Source: an uncultured Gammaproteobacteria bacterium (GTDB lineage: Bacteria > Pseudomonadota > Gammaproteobacteria > SZUA-229). Taken from it: a DNA stretch of 37,258 nt. The DNA is taken from positions 1 to 37,258 of the forward strand of contig CALLCZ010000058.1 of assembly GCA_937998645.1 (NCBI GenBank), read 5' to 3'. The notes below the pieces were generated by a model. It was not told where the DNA came from and made no database searches. It saw only the letters and a program-made list of their open reading frames with translations. The first letter of the stretch is position 1; each line of letters opens with the position of its first letter. Shown piece after piece: positions 7,142 to 16,228 of the stretch. Both the position numbers and the translations under genes were made by a program.

Positions 7142-7663
7142 TTATGCGGATACAGCGATTGGCTGATTCGCGTCACTGGTCGCAAATGTTTCGAGCTTCT
7201 CGAAAAATGTTTTATGGTCGATATAGTGGGCGCCATCGCATGAGAACGTCATGCCTATAAGGCCGTTAATGCGATTGATCGAGCCATTGCGCAAATATAT
7301 CGTCTGATCTGTCGTGCGCAGGCGCCTGAACTCTGTAAGAATTGACAGAGTGTCCTCTGAATCAATTACCGGTTGCATATGGTCAATCCTGCAGTCACGA
7401 AACTGGTCGAGGAACTCCGGTGCCAGCACTTCCTCTTTCACGTATACACGGTATCTGTAGGCATCATCAACAAACCAGCAGGTCAACTGGCTGGATGAAT
7501 AATGCACCTTGACGTGAAATGCACCTTTTCGTGTTAGCAGTTCATTTACGATCTCATGTATACGATCGATTTCACTGTCGAACAGGCTGTCAATGCGGGA
7601 CTGCTGAAACAGGAAGTTCCTGACTGACGGGTCGCCTTTGATTTGTAACCATCTATCTGGCAT
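7142..7663 (-). CDS. Uncharacterised 173-residue cytosolic protein
   Basis: The product starts MPDRWLQIKGDPSVRNFL and shows no membrane helix or signal peptide. The ATG has an excellent ribosome site (AGGAGG, 7 bases upstream), so the gene is very likely translated. I do not recognise the family. The sequence looks like a mixed alpha/beta fold with a helical N-terminus rich in Asp/Glu/Arg, then beta-rich parts around VKVHYSSSQLTCWF and TIYLRNGSINRI. A smaller gene lies 124 bp upstream on the same strand, so they may be cotranscribed from the structured region near 8007-8085. Confidence 0.75.
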   Translation of the reverse strand: MPDRWLQIKGDPSVRNFLFQQSRIDSLFDSEIDRIHEIVNELLTRKGAFHVKVHYSSSQLTCWFVDDAYRYRVYVKEEVLAPEFLDQFRDCRIDHMQPVIDSEDTLSILTEFRRLRTTDQTIYLRNGSINRINGLIGMTFSCDGAHYIDHKTFFEKLETFATSDANQPIAVSA

Positions 7664-7787
7664 TGTATTGCCTCCTCATTTATCGTTGTGATATGTACGT
7701 GCTTGAGCCGGGTCGTGTTTCGGTTTGTCTGGAGACACAAAAGCTCTAAAGCTCGGTTCATAACATCCCGGTGTTGAAAAGATCAGC

Positions 7788-7982
7788 TCAATTCTGCACG
7801 TAGCGTACTGCTAACTCGTGTTGAGCAAGATCCGCGCCCAGGTAACTGGCTGACTGCTGCAGAAACCTGATTTTCACCTGGCGGTCGAACACTGCGCCTG
7901 GGTTATGCTGAGTGACTAAACCTTTATCCATGTCCTGGGGCATTTGCTGGTCGCATGGTGTCGATAAATAGTTATTAATCAT
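7788..7982 (-). CDS. Uncharacterised 64-residue protein
   Basis: A short frame starts MINNYLSTPCDQQMPQDMDK. An AGAGAGG ribosome site stands 8 bases ahead of the ATG, the main reason to accept it. It has no hydrophobic segment and no known motif. It lies between the 173-residue gene and the divergent LysR pseudogene, so it would be the first gene controlled from the palindromic intergenic region. The product is rich in Gln and polar residues. Confidence 0.5.
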   Translation of the reverse strand: MINNYLSTPCDQQMPQDMDKGLVTQHNPGAVFDRQVKIRFLQQSASYLGADLAQHELAVRYVQN

Positions 7983-8006
7983 TGTTCAATCCTCTCTGGT
8001 TGTGCA

Positions 8007-8054
8007 AACCGCTGTGATTTTTTCACTGGCGGTTAATATGACACTTCGAGTCAT
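8007..8054. promoter_or_regulatory. Two stem-loops in the leader of the minus-strand genes
   Basis: AACCGC at 8007-8012 pairs with GCGGTT at 8029-8034, extended by GTGA/TCAC across a bulge with a T-rich loop. ATGAC at 8038-8042 pairs with GTCAT at 8050-8054. Both lie just upstream of the ATG at 7982 on the minus strand, so they may be leader structures or protein-binding repeats. Confidence 0.35.
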
Positions 8055-8058
8055 GTAT

Positions 8059-8085
8059 AATTCCCGACTAATTTAGTCAGGAATT
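8059..8085. promoter_or_regulatory. 27-bp near-perfect palindrome, candidate operator
   Basis: The arms AATTCCCGACTAA (8059-8071) and TTAGTCAGGAATT (8073-8085) flank a single T. Twelve of the 13 pairs are Watson-Crick and the thirteenth is C opposite A, which is G-T on the other strand. It sits between the divergent minus-strand genes and the LysR pseudogene, where a LysR-type autoregulator normally binds. No run of T follows on either strand, so an operator is more likely than a terminator. Confidence 0.5.
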
Positions 8086-8151
8086 AAAGTATATGAAATT
8101 ATTGCATAAATGATAATAGATATTTATGATAAAGATCATAGGTAATCTTCT

Positions 8152-8915
8152 ATGATGAATAGCGAAATCAGCCAACTCGCCCGTCGCATCAGTCTGCGTC
8201 AGCTGCAGGTGTTCGAGGCTGTGGCCCGTTTTACTCAGCTACACGCGGGCAGCCGAGGAGCTGTACCTGTCACAACCCACCGTCTCGATGCAGATCAAGA
8301 AACTTGAATCAGATATCGGGTTGCCGCTGACGGAGCAAATCGGTAAAAAGATCTCGCTCACAGAGGCAGGAACTGCGTTTTACCTGGTCTCGCGCGATAT
8401 TCTCGACAGGATGATCCACAACATGGATGATCTCTACCTGATAGGCAAACCCCCGGAGTCCAGCGAACTCGAGTTTCAGTCATATCTCGCCAACCCGATG
8501 GTTGTGGTTGCACCTGTTGACCATAAGCTTGCTAACAGGAAAAGCAATCCCGCTGTCAGATATTGCGGACGAACACTTCATCATGCGTGAGCGCGGGTCC
8601 GGAACACGCATCGCGGTCGAGCAGAGGTTTGCCGATGCCGGTCTCGAACTCAAGATCGGAATGGAGCTCGGCAACAACGAATCTATCAAGCAGGGGATAA
8701 CCGGTGGTCTTGGAATAGCTGTTTTGTCACTGCATACGCTCACCAGCGGTGACATGAACGAACTCACCGTGCTCGATGTACAGGGTTTCCCGATTTCCTG
8801 GCAGTGGTACGTTGGACACCCGCGAGGCAAGCGTCTGTCTATAATAGCCAGAACGTTTATCGATTTCATGTACGAGGAAGGGCCATTACTGTTACCAGAG
8901 AACGTCCTTGATTGA
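8152..8915 (+). pseudogene. Decayed LysR-family regulator, RbcR/CbbR-like
   Basis: Three reading frames together spell one LysR protein. The first (ATG 8152) gives ISLRQLQVFEAVARF. At about 8236 the frame shifts by one base and continues SYTRAAEELYLSQPTVSMQI and on through GLPLTEQIGKKISLTEAG. After SRDILDR near 8410 the text jumps in frame to MDDLYLIGKPP, so roughly 55-60 residues (linker and start of the effector domain) are missing against the family. At about 8535 a second one-base shift leads to IPLSDIADEHFIMRERGSGT and the end of the effector domain at TGA 8915. The helix-turn-helix and C-terminal text resemble RbcR/CbbR regulators of carbon fixation. Two shifts and a deletion together make a sequencing error unlikely as the whole cause. 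Confidence 0.88.
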
Positions 8916-9073
8916 ACGGTATATACCGGGATTGAGGGGGCGAGTAAAACGGGGCAGATTTATTTTCAGCTTCTGATGCGCTAAGGTGAGCTTTGAGCAT
9001 AGCTGAATCACGTCAGACCCTTTCATCCAGTTCTGATTATTCTTTCGAAAACCTTCTTTTCCCCGACTTTTGA

Positions 9074-12000
9074 ATGAGCGTCAGTTTTAAACATCAAATA
9101 TTTCAGCAGTGCGCACTGGCTGATCGCGGTCAGCTGCTGAAATTGTTGCACCGAACCCGGGATAAAAAACAGGCTCAGCAGGCCAGGCAAAAATTATCCA
9201 GTGCGATCGAGCAATCGATTCAAACAGTCGAACAGCGCATCAAAAACAGGCCGGTTGTTTCATTAAACCGCGAATTACCTTTTTATGACAAACGTGATGA
9301 TCTCAAACAGGTTATCAGTGACAACCAGGTTGTTATTGTCTGTGGCGAGACCGGATCCGGTAAAACCACGCAGCTGCCTCAAATCTGTATCGATCTGGGG
9401 CTGGCGGATAAAGGCAAGATTGGTCATACCCAGCCGAGGCGGCTGGCAGCACGTGCCGTCACCAGCCGGATCGCTGAAGAACTGAATACACGCCCCGGTG
9501 AAGTCGTGGGTTACAAGATTCGCTTTAGCGATACCACGAATCCTCACGGTTATGTCAAGCTGATGACGGACGGTATTTTACTGGCTGAAATACAGAATGA
9601 CCGCTGGTTGAATGAATACCAGACGCTGATCATCGATGAGGCGCACGAGCGCAGCCTGAATATTGACCTGTTGCTGGGTTACATCAAAACCCTGCTGCCC
9701 AGGCGGCCTGATTTAAAACTGATCATCACCTCCGCAACCATCGACCCCGAACGCTTCTCGCGGTATTTTGATGATGCACCCATGGTGATGGTATCGGGTC
9801 GAACCTACCCGGTGGAGGTGCGCTATCGGCCGGTTACTGATGAAGAGCAAAAAGACAGGGATCGTACTGAGGCGGTGATGGACGCCCTCGATGAGTTATT
9901 CAAGATCAGTCCGCAGGACACCCTGGTCTTTTTTGCCGGGGAGAGGCAGATCAGGGAAGCGGCAGAAAAGATCACCCGGCGATTCCATCAGTATGATGTG
10001 CTGCCATTGTACGCACGCCTGAGTAATGAACAACAACAGCGCATTTTCAAACAGGGCCGGCAGCGCAAGATCATTCTTTCCACCAACGTGGCGGAAACTT
10101 CGTTAACCGTGCCGGGTATTCATTATGTGATCGACACCGGGCTGGCGAGAATTTCACGCTATTCATGGCGTGCCAAGGTGCAGCGTTTGCCTGTAGAGAA
10201 AATATCCAGGGCATCCGCCAGCCAGCGCTCGGGTCGGTGCGGTCGTATCGCGGCGGGCATCTGCGTTCGTCTGTATGACGAAGAGGATTTTGATAATCGA
10301 GCCGAATTTACCGAGCCGGAAATTTTACGCACCAATCTGGCTTCGGTGATTCTGCAAATGGACAGCCTGCGCGTGGGTCATATACGCGATTTTGATTTCA
10401 TTGAACCACCAGACGCCCGCCTGATCAGTGACGGCTACCGGCTGTTGCACGAACTGAAAGCCGTAAATCCCGACGACACCGTTACCCGCCTGGGAAAAAT
10501 GATCAGCCGCTTCCCGGTTGATCCACGGCTGGCGCGCATGTTGATACAGGCCAGCGATTTTGGCTGCCTGAATGAAATAATGATTATCGTGTCGGTGTTG
10601 TCGGTTCAGGACCCGCGCGACCAGTCCGTGGAAAATCGCCAGGCGGCCAATGAAAGGTTTAAACAGTGGCAGGATGAAAAATCGGATTTTACAGGCTGGC
10701 TCAACCTCTGGCGTGAAATCAATACGCAGAAAAAGGAGTTGAGCCGTAACCAGTTTGCAAAGTGGTGCAAGAAACAATACCTGTCCTGGTTAAGGGTGCG
10801 TGAATGGCAGGATATCTATCAGCAAATACGTCAGCAGGCCCGGGAGCTCAAGCTGAATTTTAATTCCAGTGAAGCTGATATGGACCTGGTTCATCGGGCG
10901 ATTCTCTCGGGCATTCCCAGTCATATCGCTTATCTCGACCAGGACGGCCTTTACAAGACGACGCGTGGTCGTGAAACAGCCATATTCCCTGCATCAGCCC
11001 TGGCCAGAAAAACGCCGAAATGGATCATGGCTTTCTCATTGATCGATACCGGTCGTTTGTATGCTCATGTGGTGTCGGTAATGAATCCACAATGGGCCAT
11101 GAACGACCTGCAGCACCTGCACCAGTACGAATACTATGAACCGCACTGGCAGCAAAAGCAGGGCAGGGTTGCGGCCTATAGAAACACACGGCTCTATGGT
11201 CTGTTAATCGAGGGCGGTAAAAGGGTTAATTACGCCAGTATTAATCAAAAAGAATCGCGCGAAATATTTATTCGCGAGGCCCTGGTCGAAGGCCGTTACC
11301 AGACGCATGTGGATTTTATCAAGGCAAATCGTAAATTAATCGATTTTTACCGGGGGCAGGAGGAACGCGAGCGGCGGCGTGATCTTTTGATTGGAGAAGA
11401 CCAGATATATGACTTTTATGATCAACGCCTGCCTGCATCGATTGTCGATGCTGTCAGTTTTGAGGCCTGGGTAAAAAGCCTCGATGCCGGCACTATTAAA
11501 AACCTCACACTTTTTGAGCAGGATGTGCTGGCGACGGAGCATGAAAAGGACACGTCTACCTATCCGGAAACATTAAATATAAGAAACCAGGTATTGCGTT
11601 TGAAATATATATTCGATCCTGCCGACGAGGCAGATGGTGTGACTGTATTTATACCGCTCGCCGTACTCAACCAGTTTGAGGATTCGGATTTCGATTTCCT
11701 GGTGCCCGGGTTGTTGAAAGACAAGGTACAGGCATTGATCAAGTGCCTGCCCAAGCAGTTGCGAAAAAACTTTATTCCTGTTCCCGAATTTGCCCTGGCT
11801 TGCGCCGAGGCGTTAAAGCCGGGTGAATCCCTGTTTGGCCAGTTATCTGAACAGTTGCAGCGAATGACCGGCGTCAAGGTTGCAATAGACGAATGGCGTC
11901 CGGACAGGATCGATAAACATTTTCTTATGCGCTATTGCCTGCAGGAAGATGGCGTTGCGGTTGCCAGCTCCCGGTCACTAGAACAACTTAAAGGTGAGTA

Positions 12001-12901
12001 CTCTGCACTGGCTAACCAGCGATTTGAACAACAGGTGCAACATGCAGGCTCGATCAGTCGGGAAGGTATTACTTCATGGGACTTTGGGCGACTGCCTGAA
12101 CAGGTGGAGTTGAAGCAAAACGGCAGTGTTATCACCGCATTTCCCGCACTGGTGGATTATCAGGACTCTGTTGCAATCGAAATGTTTGAAACCCGGCAGG
12201 ATGCCATGTTCTATCATGCAGGCGGTATCGCACGCCTTATTGCATTCGAAATCAGGGACAGTATCAGGTATCTGCGCAAGAACCTGCCTGATATCGAGCA
12301 GTCGGCGCTGATGTACGTCGATTTCGGCAGCAGGCAGGAATTGATTGAAGACATAATCATGGCCAGTATTTTTGATTGTTTTCTAATTGATAAACTGCCC
12401 GAACAGGAAAGTGAATTCAATGCAGTAATCAATGATAATAAAGCTGAGTTTATTTCCACGGCTAACAGGACAGCTGAGCTGGTTCATAAAATACTCAAGC
12501 TGTATCGAGAAGTGCGACAGCGTCTGCAAAATTCAAATATGACACAGGAGCATCTGGATGATTGCCAGGAGCAGTGCGAGTACCTGGTTTATGAGGGCTT
12601 TGTACATGACATCCCGCCACGGTACCTGATACGGCTGCCGGTTTACTTTCAGGCCATGTTGAAACGGCTCGATAAAACAGAGCAGCACCCGAGGCAGGCA
12701 GACCGGGCATTGCCGATAATCAGGGAACTGTGGCAACAATACCTGGAACTGGAAGAAAGGGCAGAGGGGGCGACAGAGAAGTTACAGCAACTTCGCTGGA
12801 TGATCGAGGAGTTCCGCATCAGCAGTTTTGCGCAGCCGATGAAAACCCGGGGGTCCGTGTCGGAAAATAAAATACGTAAATTAATTGATGAAGTTCGCTA
12901 G
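9074..12901 (+). CDS. hrpA: ATP-dependent RNA helicase HrpA (DEAH box)
   Basis: The 1275-residue protein is near the usual HrpA length of about 1300. Motif I is GETGSGKTT (91-99), motif Ia TQPRRLAAR (119-127), motif II DEAH (188-191), motif III SAT (220-222) and motif VI near QRSGRCGR. Helicase-associated (HA2) and OB-fold regions follow, then the long HrpA-specific C-terminal domain (DUF3418) of about 600 residues. HrpA is a 3'-5' RNA helicase linked in E. coli to rescue of stalled or collided ribosomes. The ATG at 9074 has only a weak ribosome site, but the N-terminus aligns well with HrpA. Its stop overlaps or nearly meets the next gene. Confidence 0.97.
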   Translation: MSVSFKHQIFQQCALADRGQLLKLLHRTRDKKQAQQARQKLSSAIEQSIQTVEQRIKNRPVVSLNRELPFYDKRDDLKQVISDNQVVIVCGETGSGKTTQLPQICIDLGLADKGKIGHTQPRRLAARAVTSRIAEELNTRPGEVVGYKIRFSDTTNPHGYVKLMTDGILLAEIQNDRWLNEYQTLIIDEAHERSLNIDLLLGYIKTLLPRRPDLKLIITSATIDPERFSRYFDDAPMVMVSGRTYPVEVRYRPVTDEEQKDRDRTEAVMDALDELFKISPQDTLVFFAGERQIREAAEKITRRFHQYDVLPLYARLSNEQQQRIFKQGRQRKIILSTNVAETSLTVPGIHYVIDTGLARISRYSWRAKVQRLPVEKISRASASQRSGRCGRIAAGICVRLYDEEDFDNRAEFTEPEILRTNLASVILQMDSLRVGHIRDFDFIEPPDARLISDGYRLLHELKAVNPDDTVTRLGKMISRFPVDPRLARMLIQASDFGCLNEIMIIVSVLSVQDPRDQSVENRQAANERFKQWQDEKSDFTGWLNLWREINTQKKELSRNQFAKWCKKQYLSWLRVREWQDIYQQIRQQARELKLNFNSSEADMDLVHRAILSGIPSHIAYLDQDGLYKTTRGRETAIFPASALARKTPKWIMAFSLIDTGRLYAHVVSVMNPQWAMNDLQHLHQYEYYEPHWQQKQGRVAAYRNTRLYGLLIEGGKRVNYASINQKESREIFIREALVEGRYQTHVDFIKANRKLIDFYRGQEERERRRDLLIGEDQIYDFYDQRLPASIVDAVSFEAWVKSLDAGTIKNLTLFEQDVLATEHEKDTSTYPETLNIRNQVLRLKYIFDPADEADGVTVFIPLAVLNQFEDSDFDFLVPGLLKDKVQALIKCLPKQLRKNFIPVPEFALACAEALKPGESLFGQLSEQLQRMTGVKVAIDEWRPDRIDKHFLMRYCLQEDGVAVASSRSLEQLKGEYSALANQRFEQQVQHAGSISREGITSWDFGRLPEQVELKQNGSVITAFPALVDYQDSVAIEMFETRQDAMFYHAGGIARLIAFEIRDSIRYLRKNLPDIEQSALMYVDFGSRQELIEDIIMASIFDCFLIDKLPEQESEFNAVINDNKAEFISTANRTAELVHKILKLYREVRQRLQNSNMTQEHLDDCQEQCEYLVYEGFVHDIPPRYLIRLPVYFQAMLKRLDKTEQHPRQADRALPIIRELWQQYLELEERAEGATEKLQQLRWMIEEFRISSFAQPMKTRGSVSENKIRKLIDEVR

Positions 12902-12914
12902 CTCATCCCCAGAC

Positions 12915-13934
12915 ATGCAAATGAAATATTTCCTGTTCATATTTATCAGTGTTTTCGCGTTCCTGGATTGTAATGCGGCTGAAATTGACAGCATAACCCC
13001 GAGAAAGCTCAAACTTGATAACAGCGTTGGTCATATTAACGAAATTATGAATCAACGCATCGAGGAGGGAGTCAGGAAAGCCAATGCGCAACAGGATTAT
13101 ATTGAAGATTTAGATGACATTGAGGATATGGACGAAGATGCATTTTGTGATGAGGAAGCACTCTACACCGAGCTCAGAAAAGCAATCTTTCAATCCTTTA
13201 CAGCATCCTGGGGTCTCAAGGGCCACGACCTGGACGAGCAATTACGCGGTTTACTCGCCAGGCAAAGTTACTCATTATTATTAAATGATTCTGTTTATCG
13301 TGACATTGATTACATCGAGGGCTTCTCCCTGAACCTCAAGGAGTTGAGCGATGTCGTCAATATCAATGGTCATCTTGTGGGGCTGGATAAAATAGGCCAT
13401 TTTTTTGCAGAGGGCTGGCAGTATTTTGACTTGATCAGTTATGATGAGAAAACGATTGAAGAGGCCATTGAGTGGGGAAGGCAGAAAGAGACCGGAATGT
13501 TTGGTTATACCACGACAGGCATCTTTTCCTATGCAGATCTGGTCGCCAACCTGAATGGCTGGCGTTTCTGGAACAAGGTATTACTCAAGCAGGACGACCC
13601 CTTAAAAGGTGTCATCGCCAGTTTCTTTAACAGGCCATACGTAACATGTGACATTCAGATTCTCGATTCAATCAGGCACAGGAAAATAATCAGGGCATGG
13701 GAATACAATACCCGGTTTGATTTGTCCGAATACATCGACGGTGCCTGGGATGAGGCTAATAACTGTAACAGTTACGCAGATCCGATAATTGAAGAAAAAG
13801 TTACATCAAGGATAAACAGCGTTGATCCTGACTTTGTTTGTCCTCTAAATCCTGATGACTGTCTGGATGCGCAGGATAAATATCGCCACTATGCAAAATA
13901 TGTTTTGCATCCCTATTGCCTGATTGCGGATTAA
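12915..13934 (+). CDS. Exported protein of unknown function
   Basis: From the ATG at 12915 the protein has 339 residues. It starts with a clear signal peptide (MQMKYFLFIFISVFAFLDC then NAAE). A possible lipobox reading around LDC is weak. An acidic stretch (EDLDDIEDMDED) follows. The most striking motif is GLDKIGHFFAEGWQYF near residue 165, a His-containing helix reminiscent of DUF2279-type exported proteins. WGRQKETGMFGYTTTGIFSY and several late cysteines come after it. An ATG at 12888 would overlap hrpA and put nine residues ahead of the signal peptide, so I prefer 12915. It starts only 13 bp after hrpA, which suggests cotranscription. Function unknown. Confidence 0.75.
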   Translation: MQMKYFLFIFISVFAFLDCNAAEIDSITPRKLKLDNSVGHINEIMNQRIEEGVRKANAQQDYIEDLDDIEDMDEDAFCDEEALYTELRKAIFQSFTASWGLKGHDLDEQLRGLLARQSYSLLLNDSVYRDIDYIEGFSLNLKELSDVVNINGHLVGLDKIGHFFAEGWQYFDLISYDEKTIEEAIEWGRQKETGMFGYTTTGIFSYADLVANLNGWRFWNKVLLKQDDPLKGVIASFFNRPYVTCDIQILDSIRHRKIIRAWEYNTRFDLSEYIDGAWDEANNCNSYADPIIEEKVTSRINSVDPDFVCPLNPDDCLDAQDKYRHYAKYVLHPYCLIAD

Positions 13935-13970
13935 TGAAGTCTGAACAAAATCTTTCGGATACATAAGACC

Positions 13971-14351
13971 ATGAAAAAACAGATCCTTTTAGTGAGAATC
14001 AGTTATTGGGCTGCAGCACTTGCAGATTTCAGTATCGCAATCCTGGTGTTAATCCCGGAAAGAATGGGACTAACCGAAATTGAATATCCAATGGGTCTCG
14101 TATCGGCCATTGCATTTTCATGGGGGGTATTATTATTAATAGCCGACAGAAAGCCATTAGAGAGAAGATGGATATTAATTCCAACAATTCTTGTTGTTAC
14201 ATTACTAACCATCGTAAGAACCATATTTGGAATAAATGAAACTATTGAGTTCAGTATCGGTTTATTTCTTTTCGGTGTTGTCCTGATAGTGCTCATGGCT
14301 TACAGCTATTATTGCGCAAATAAACTTGTTTCAACTAAGAAGCAGGATTAA
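13971..14351 (+). CDS. Small four-helix membrane protein
   Basis: The 126-residue product has four hydrophobic segments, about residues 8-28, 38-58, 67-87 and 94-117, ending in a polar tail with KKQD. It lies 36 bp after the preceding exported protein on the same strand and may belong to that transcript. No family motif is recognisable and no strong ribosome site is visible. It has low GC and many isoleucines compared with the genes on either side. Confidence 0.65.
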   Translation: MKKQILLVRISYWAAALADFSIAILVLIPERMGLTEIEYPMGLVSAIAFSWGVLLLIADRKPLERRWILIPTILVVTLLTIVRTIFGINETIEFSIGLFLFGVVLIVLMAYSYYCANKLVSTKKQD

Positions 14352-14480
14352 TAGTGAGCAGGCCGCTTTACGGCAAGAAGGCCATGAGAAAAATGGGAAA
14401 GATAATAACTGTTTTAATGCTAGAGTTTATTGCGCTCCCCCACGGGTTTGTGCGGAGATACAAGTTCCAGAGAGGAAATG

Positions 14481-15326
14481 ATGGATACACTAGTAACTAC
14501 TGAATGGCTGAGCCGGCACCTCGATGACCAGGACCTGGTGGTGCTCGACTGCACCGTTTGTACAATACCGGAAGATGACGGCAGTTACCGGAACGTAAGC
14601 GGCCTTGCAGATTATAATAAAGGCCACATTCCAGGTGCCGGGTTTGCTGATCTCAAGGGCGACCTTGTCGATGGCAGCAGCACGATCGAGTTCGCCGTAC
14701 CGACACCAGAGCAGTTCTGTTCTGCAATGGGTGCGCTGGGTGTCGGCGATGATTCCCGGGTAGTGCTTTACGACGCTAACTATTCGGCGTGGGCCGCCCG
14801 GGTCTGGTGGATGCTGCGCTGGGTAGGGTTCGACCGGGCGGCGCTGCTTGATGGTGGATTAAAAGTCTGGACCGCTGAGAGCAGGCCGCTTTCTACAGAG
14901 CCAGCCACCCGGGCTGCGAGACATCTAACACCCGCTCCACGACCGCAACTGATCGCTGACCGGGACGAGGTGCTCGCCAGCATCGACGACGGCGCCGTTA
15001 GTCTTATCGATACAATGCCTGAGGAGTATTACAGTGGTGAAAAATCCCTGTACGCACGACCCGGGCATATCCCCGGGGCCTCGAACGCCAACGCACTCAA
15101 TCTGTTCGACGAATCGGGCCGCTACCGCCCGGACGAGGAACTGGCAGACTTGATCGACGGCGACCGTAACGTTCGCTCCATCACATACTGTGGTGGCGGG
15201 ATCATGGCGTCTTCCAGCGCTTTCGTTATGACTCGACTCGGCTTTACCGATGTCGCGGTTTACACCGCCTCACTCCAGGAGTGGGCTGCCGACCCCGCCA
15301 ACCCGATGGTTGTCGACATGTCCTGA
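14481..15326 (+). CDS. Two-domain sulfurtransferase (rhodanese / SseA-like)
   Basis: The 281-residue protein has two rhodanese domains, about residues 5-140 and 160-278. The N-terminal one lacks a catalytic cysteine (DANYSAWAARVWW at the loop position), as usual. The C-terminal one has Cys237 in the loop CGGGIMAS, with the CH2-like signature GHIPGA before it. Enzymes of this type move sulfane sulfur from thiosulfate or 3-mercaptopyruvate to cyanide or thiols; a CGGG loop does not separate the two substrates securely. The frame is open upstream, but AGAGG lies 5 bases before the ATG at 14481. It is cytosolic and appears monocistronic. Confidence 0.9.
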   Translation: MDTLVTTEWLSRHLDDQDLVVLDCTVCTIPEDDGSYRNVSGLADYNKGHIPGAGFADLKGDLVDGSSTIEFAVPTPEQFCSAMGALGVGDDSRVVLYDANYSAWAARVWWMLRWVGFDRAALLDGGLKVWTAESRPLSTEPATRAARHLTPAPRPQLIADRDEVLASIDDGAVSLIDTMPEEYYSGEKSLYARPGHIPGASNANALNLFDESGRYRPDEELADLIDGDRNVRSITYCGGGIMASSSAFVMTRLGFTDVAVYTASLQEWAADPANPMVVDMS

Positions 15327-15419
15327 GGCTGAAAACAGTTAAAGCAAAAAAGAGGGACAGGCGTGATCAAGTTTTAATCACTGCTATCTCTTAAATCAAC
15401 AATAATTCAGGAGGATGAC

Positions 15420-15629
15420 ATGAGTGACCATATCTATAAACACATAGAATTAACAGGCAGTTCTGATGTTGGATCAGACCAGGCCATTAGGAATGCGATA
15501 GCAAAAGCCGGCAAAACAGTAAAACATATGGACTGGTTCGAAGTTGTTGCTACGCGCGGCTATATCGACGATGGCGCTATCAAGCACTGGCAGGTAACGA
15601 TCAAGATTGGTTTCAGGCTGGACGATTAA
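15420..15629 (+). CDS. Dodecin, flavin-binding storage protein
   Basis: At 69 residues it has the standard dodecin length and pattern: [40 protein letters not shown] and [12 protein letters not shown]. The Trp in DWFEV stacks on the bound flavin in the family. Dodecins form hollow dodecamers that bind riboflavin or FMN and guard against free-flavin photochemistry. A perfect AGGAGG stands before the ATG, so expression is probably high. The cupin gene follows 100 bp later. Confidence 0.93.
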   Translation: MSDHIYKHIELTGSSDVGSDQAIRNAIAKAGKTVKHMDWFEVVATRGYIDDGAIKHWQVTIKIGFRLDD

Positions 15630-15683
15630 ATAATCGGTTCAGAGAATAATGGCTTCAAATATGAGGGTTTATTGTTCTCAGAT

Positions 15684-15706
15684 CCGGTTAATGTATACGT
15701 AACCGG
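15684..15706. promoter_or_regulatory. Inverted repeat ahead of the cupin gene
   Basis: CCGGTTA (15684-15690) and TAACCGG (15700-15706) are perfect 7-bp arms around a 9-base centre, ending 23 bases before the cupin ATG. A second looser pair (GAGAATAAT near 15640 and ATTGTTCTC near 15671) precedes it. The first could be an operator or leader hairpin, the second a transcript end for the dodecin gene. Confidence 0.35.
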
Positions 15707-15729
15707 TAACTTTTGTTCGAGAGATTAAT

Positions 15730-16131
15730 ATGAGCAGTAATGATAAAGAAGTAACAGCAGACACCACCGCAGTCTGGAAAAATCATGTGTCCGTCCCTGA
15801 TACACCGCAAGGCTTTACCGTCAGAACGACCTATCCAACCAATCCGGATGGTGCAGAAGTCATGCTGGAGCGATGGGAGGCCGGCTCAGAAGAGCCGCCG
15901 CACTCACATCCGGGTGACGATATGACTGTTGTCGTTGAAGGTAAAATGTCGATCCAGTTCTACACGAAATCATCTGACGGCCTTGTTCCTGATGGCCAGG
16001 AAATATACCTGAATAAAGGTGACACGGGGTATATAAAGGCCGGTCGTATCCACGATGCCAAATACATCGAGGACTGTAAGCTGGTATACGTTCATGACAA
16101 AGCCTTTGGCTTTAGCGCTGAAGATAATTAA
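15730..16131 (+). CDS. Cupin-domain protein
   Basis: The 133-residue single-domain cupin carries motif 1 as PPHSHPGDDMTVVVEG, with both histidines present and Asp where Glu is usual. Motif 2 is GDTGYIKAGRIHD, where Lys replaces the common Pro but the metal-ligand His is kept. It therefore probably binds a metal ion. Cupins range from isomerases and dioxygenases to sensor domains, so no reaction can be assigned. GAGAG precedes the ATG. It is a short gene of its own, closed by a strong terminator. Confidence 0.85.
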   Translation: MSSNDKEVTADTTAVWKNHVSVPDTPQGFTVRTTYPTNPDGAEVMLERWEAGSEEPPHSHPGDDMTVVVEGKMSIQFYTKSSDGLVPDGQEIYLNKGDTGYIKAGRIHDAKYIEDCKLVYVHDKAFGFSAEDN

Positions 16132-16145
16132 AAAATCGAATTAAA

Positions 16146-16190
16146 GGGGGCGGAGTGATTTGCCTGTGATCACTCCGCCCCTCTTTGATT
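16146..16190 (+). terminator. Intrinsic terminator after the cupin gene
   Basis: GGGGCGGAGTGAT (16147-16159) and ATCACTCCGCCCC (16169-16181) form a perfect 13-bp stem with a 9-base loop. TCTTTGATTTTC follows. It ends the cupin transcript before the chromate transporter gene. Confidence 0.85.
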
Positions 16191-16228
16191 TTCAAACACA
16201 ATACAACAGACCGCAGAATTAAGATTTG

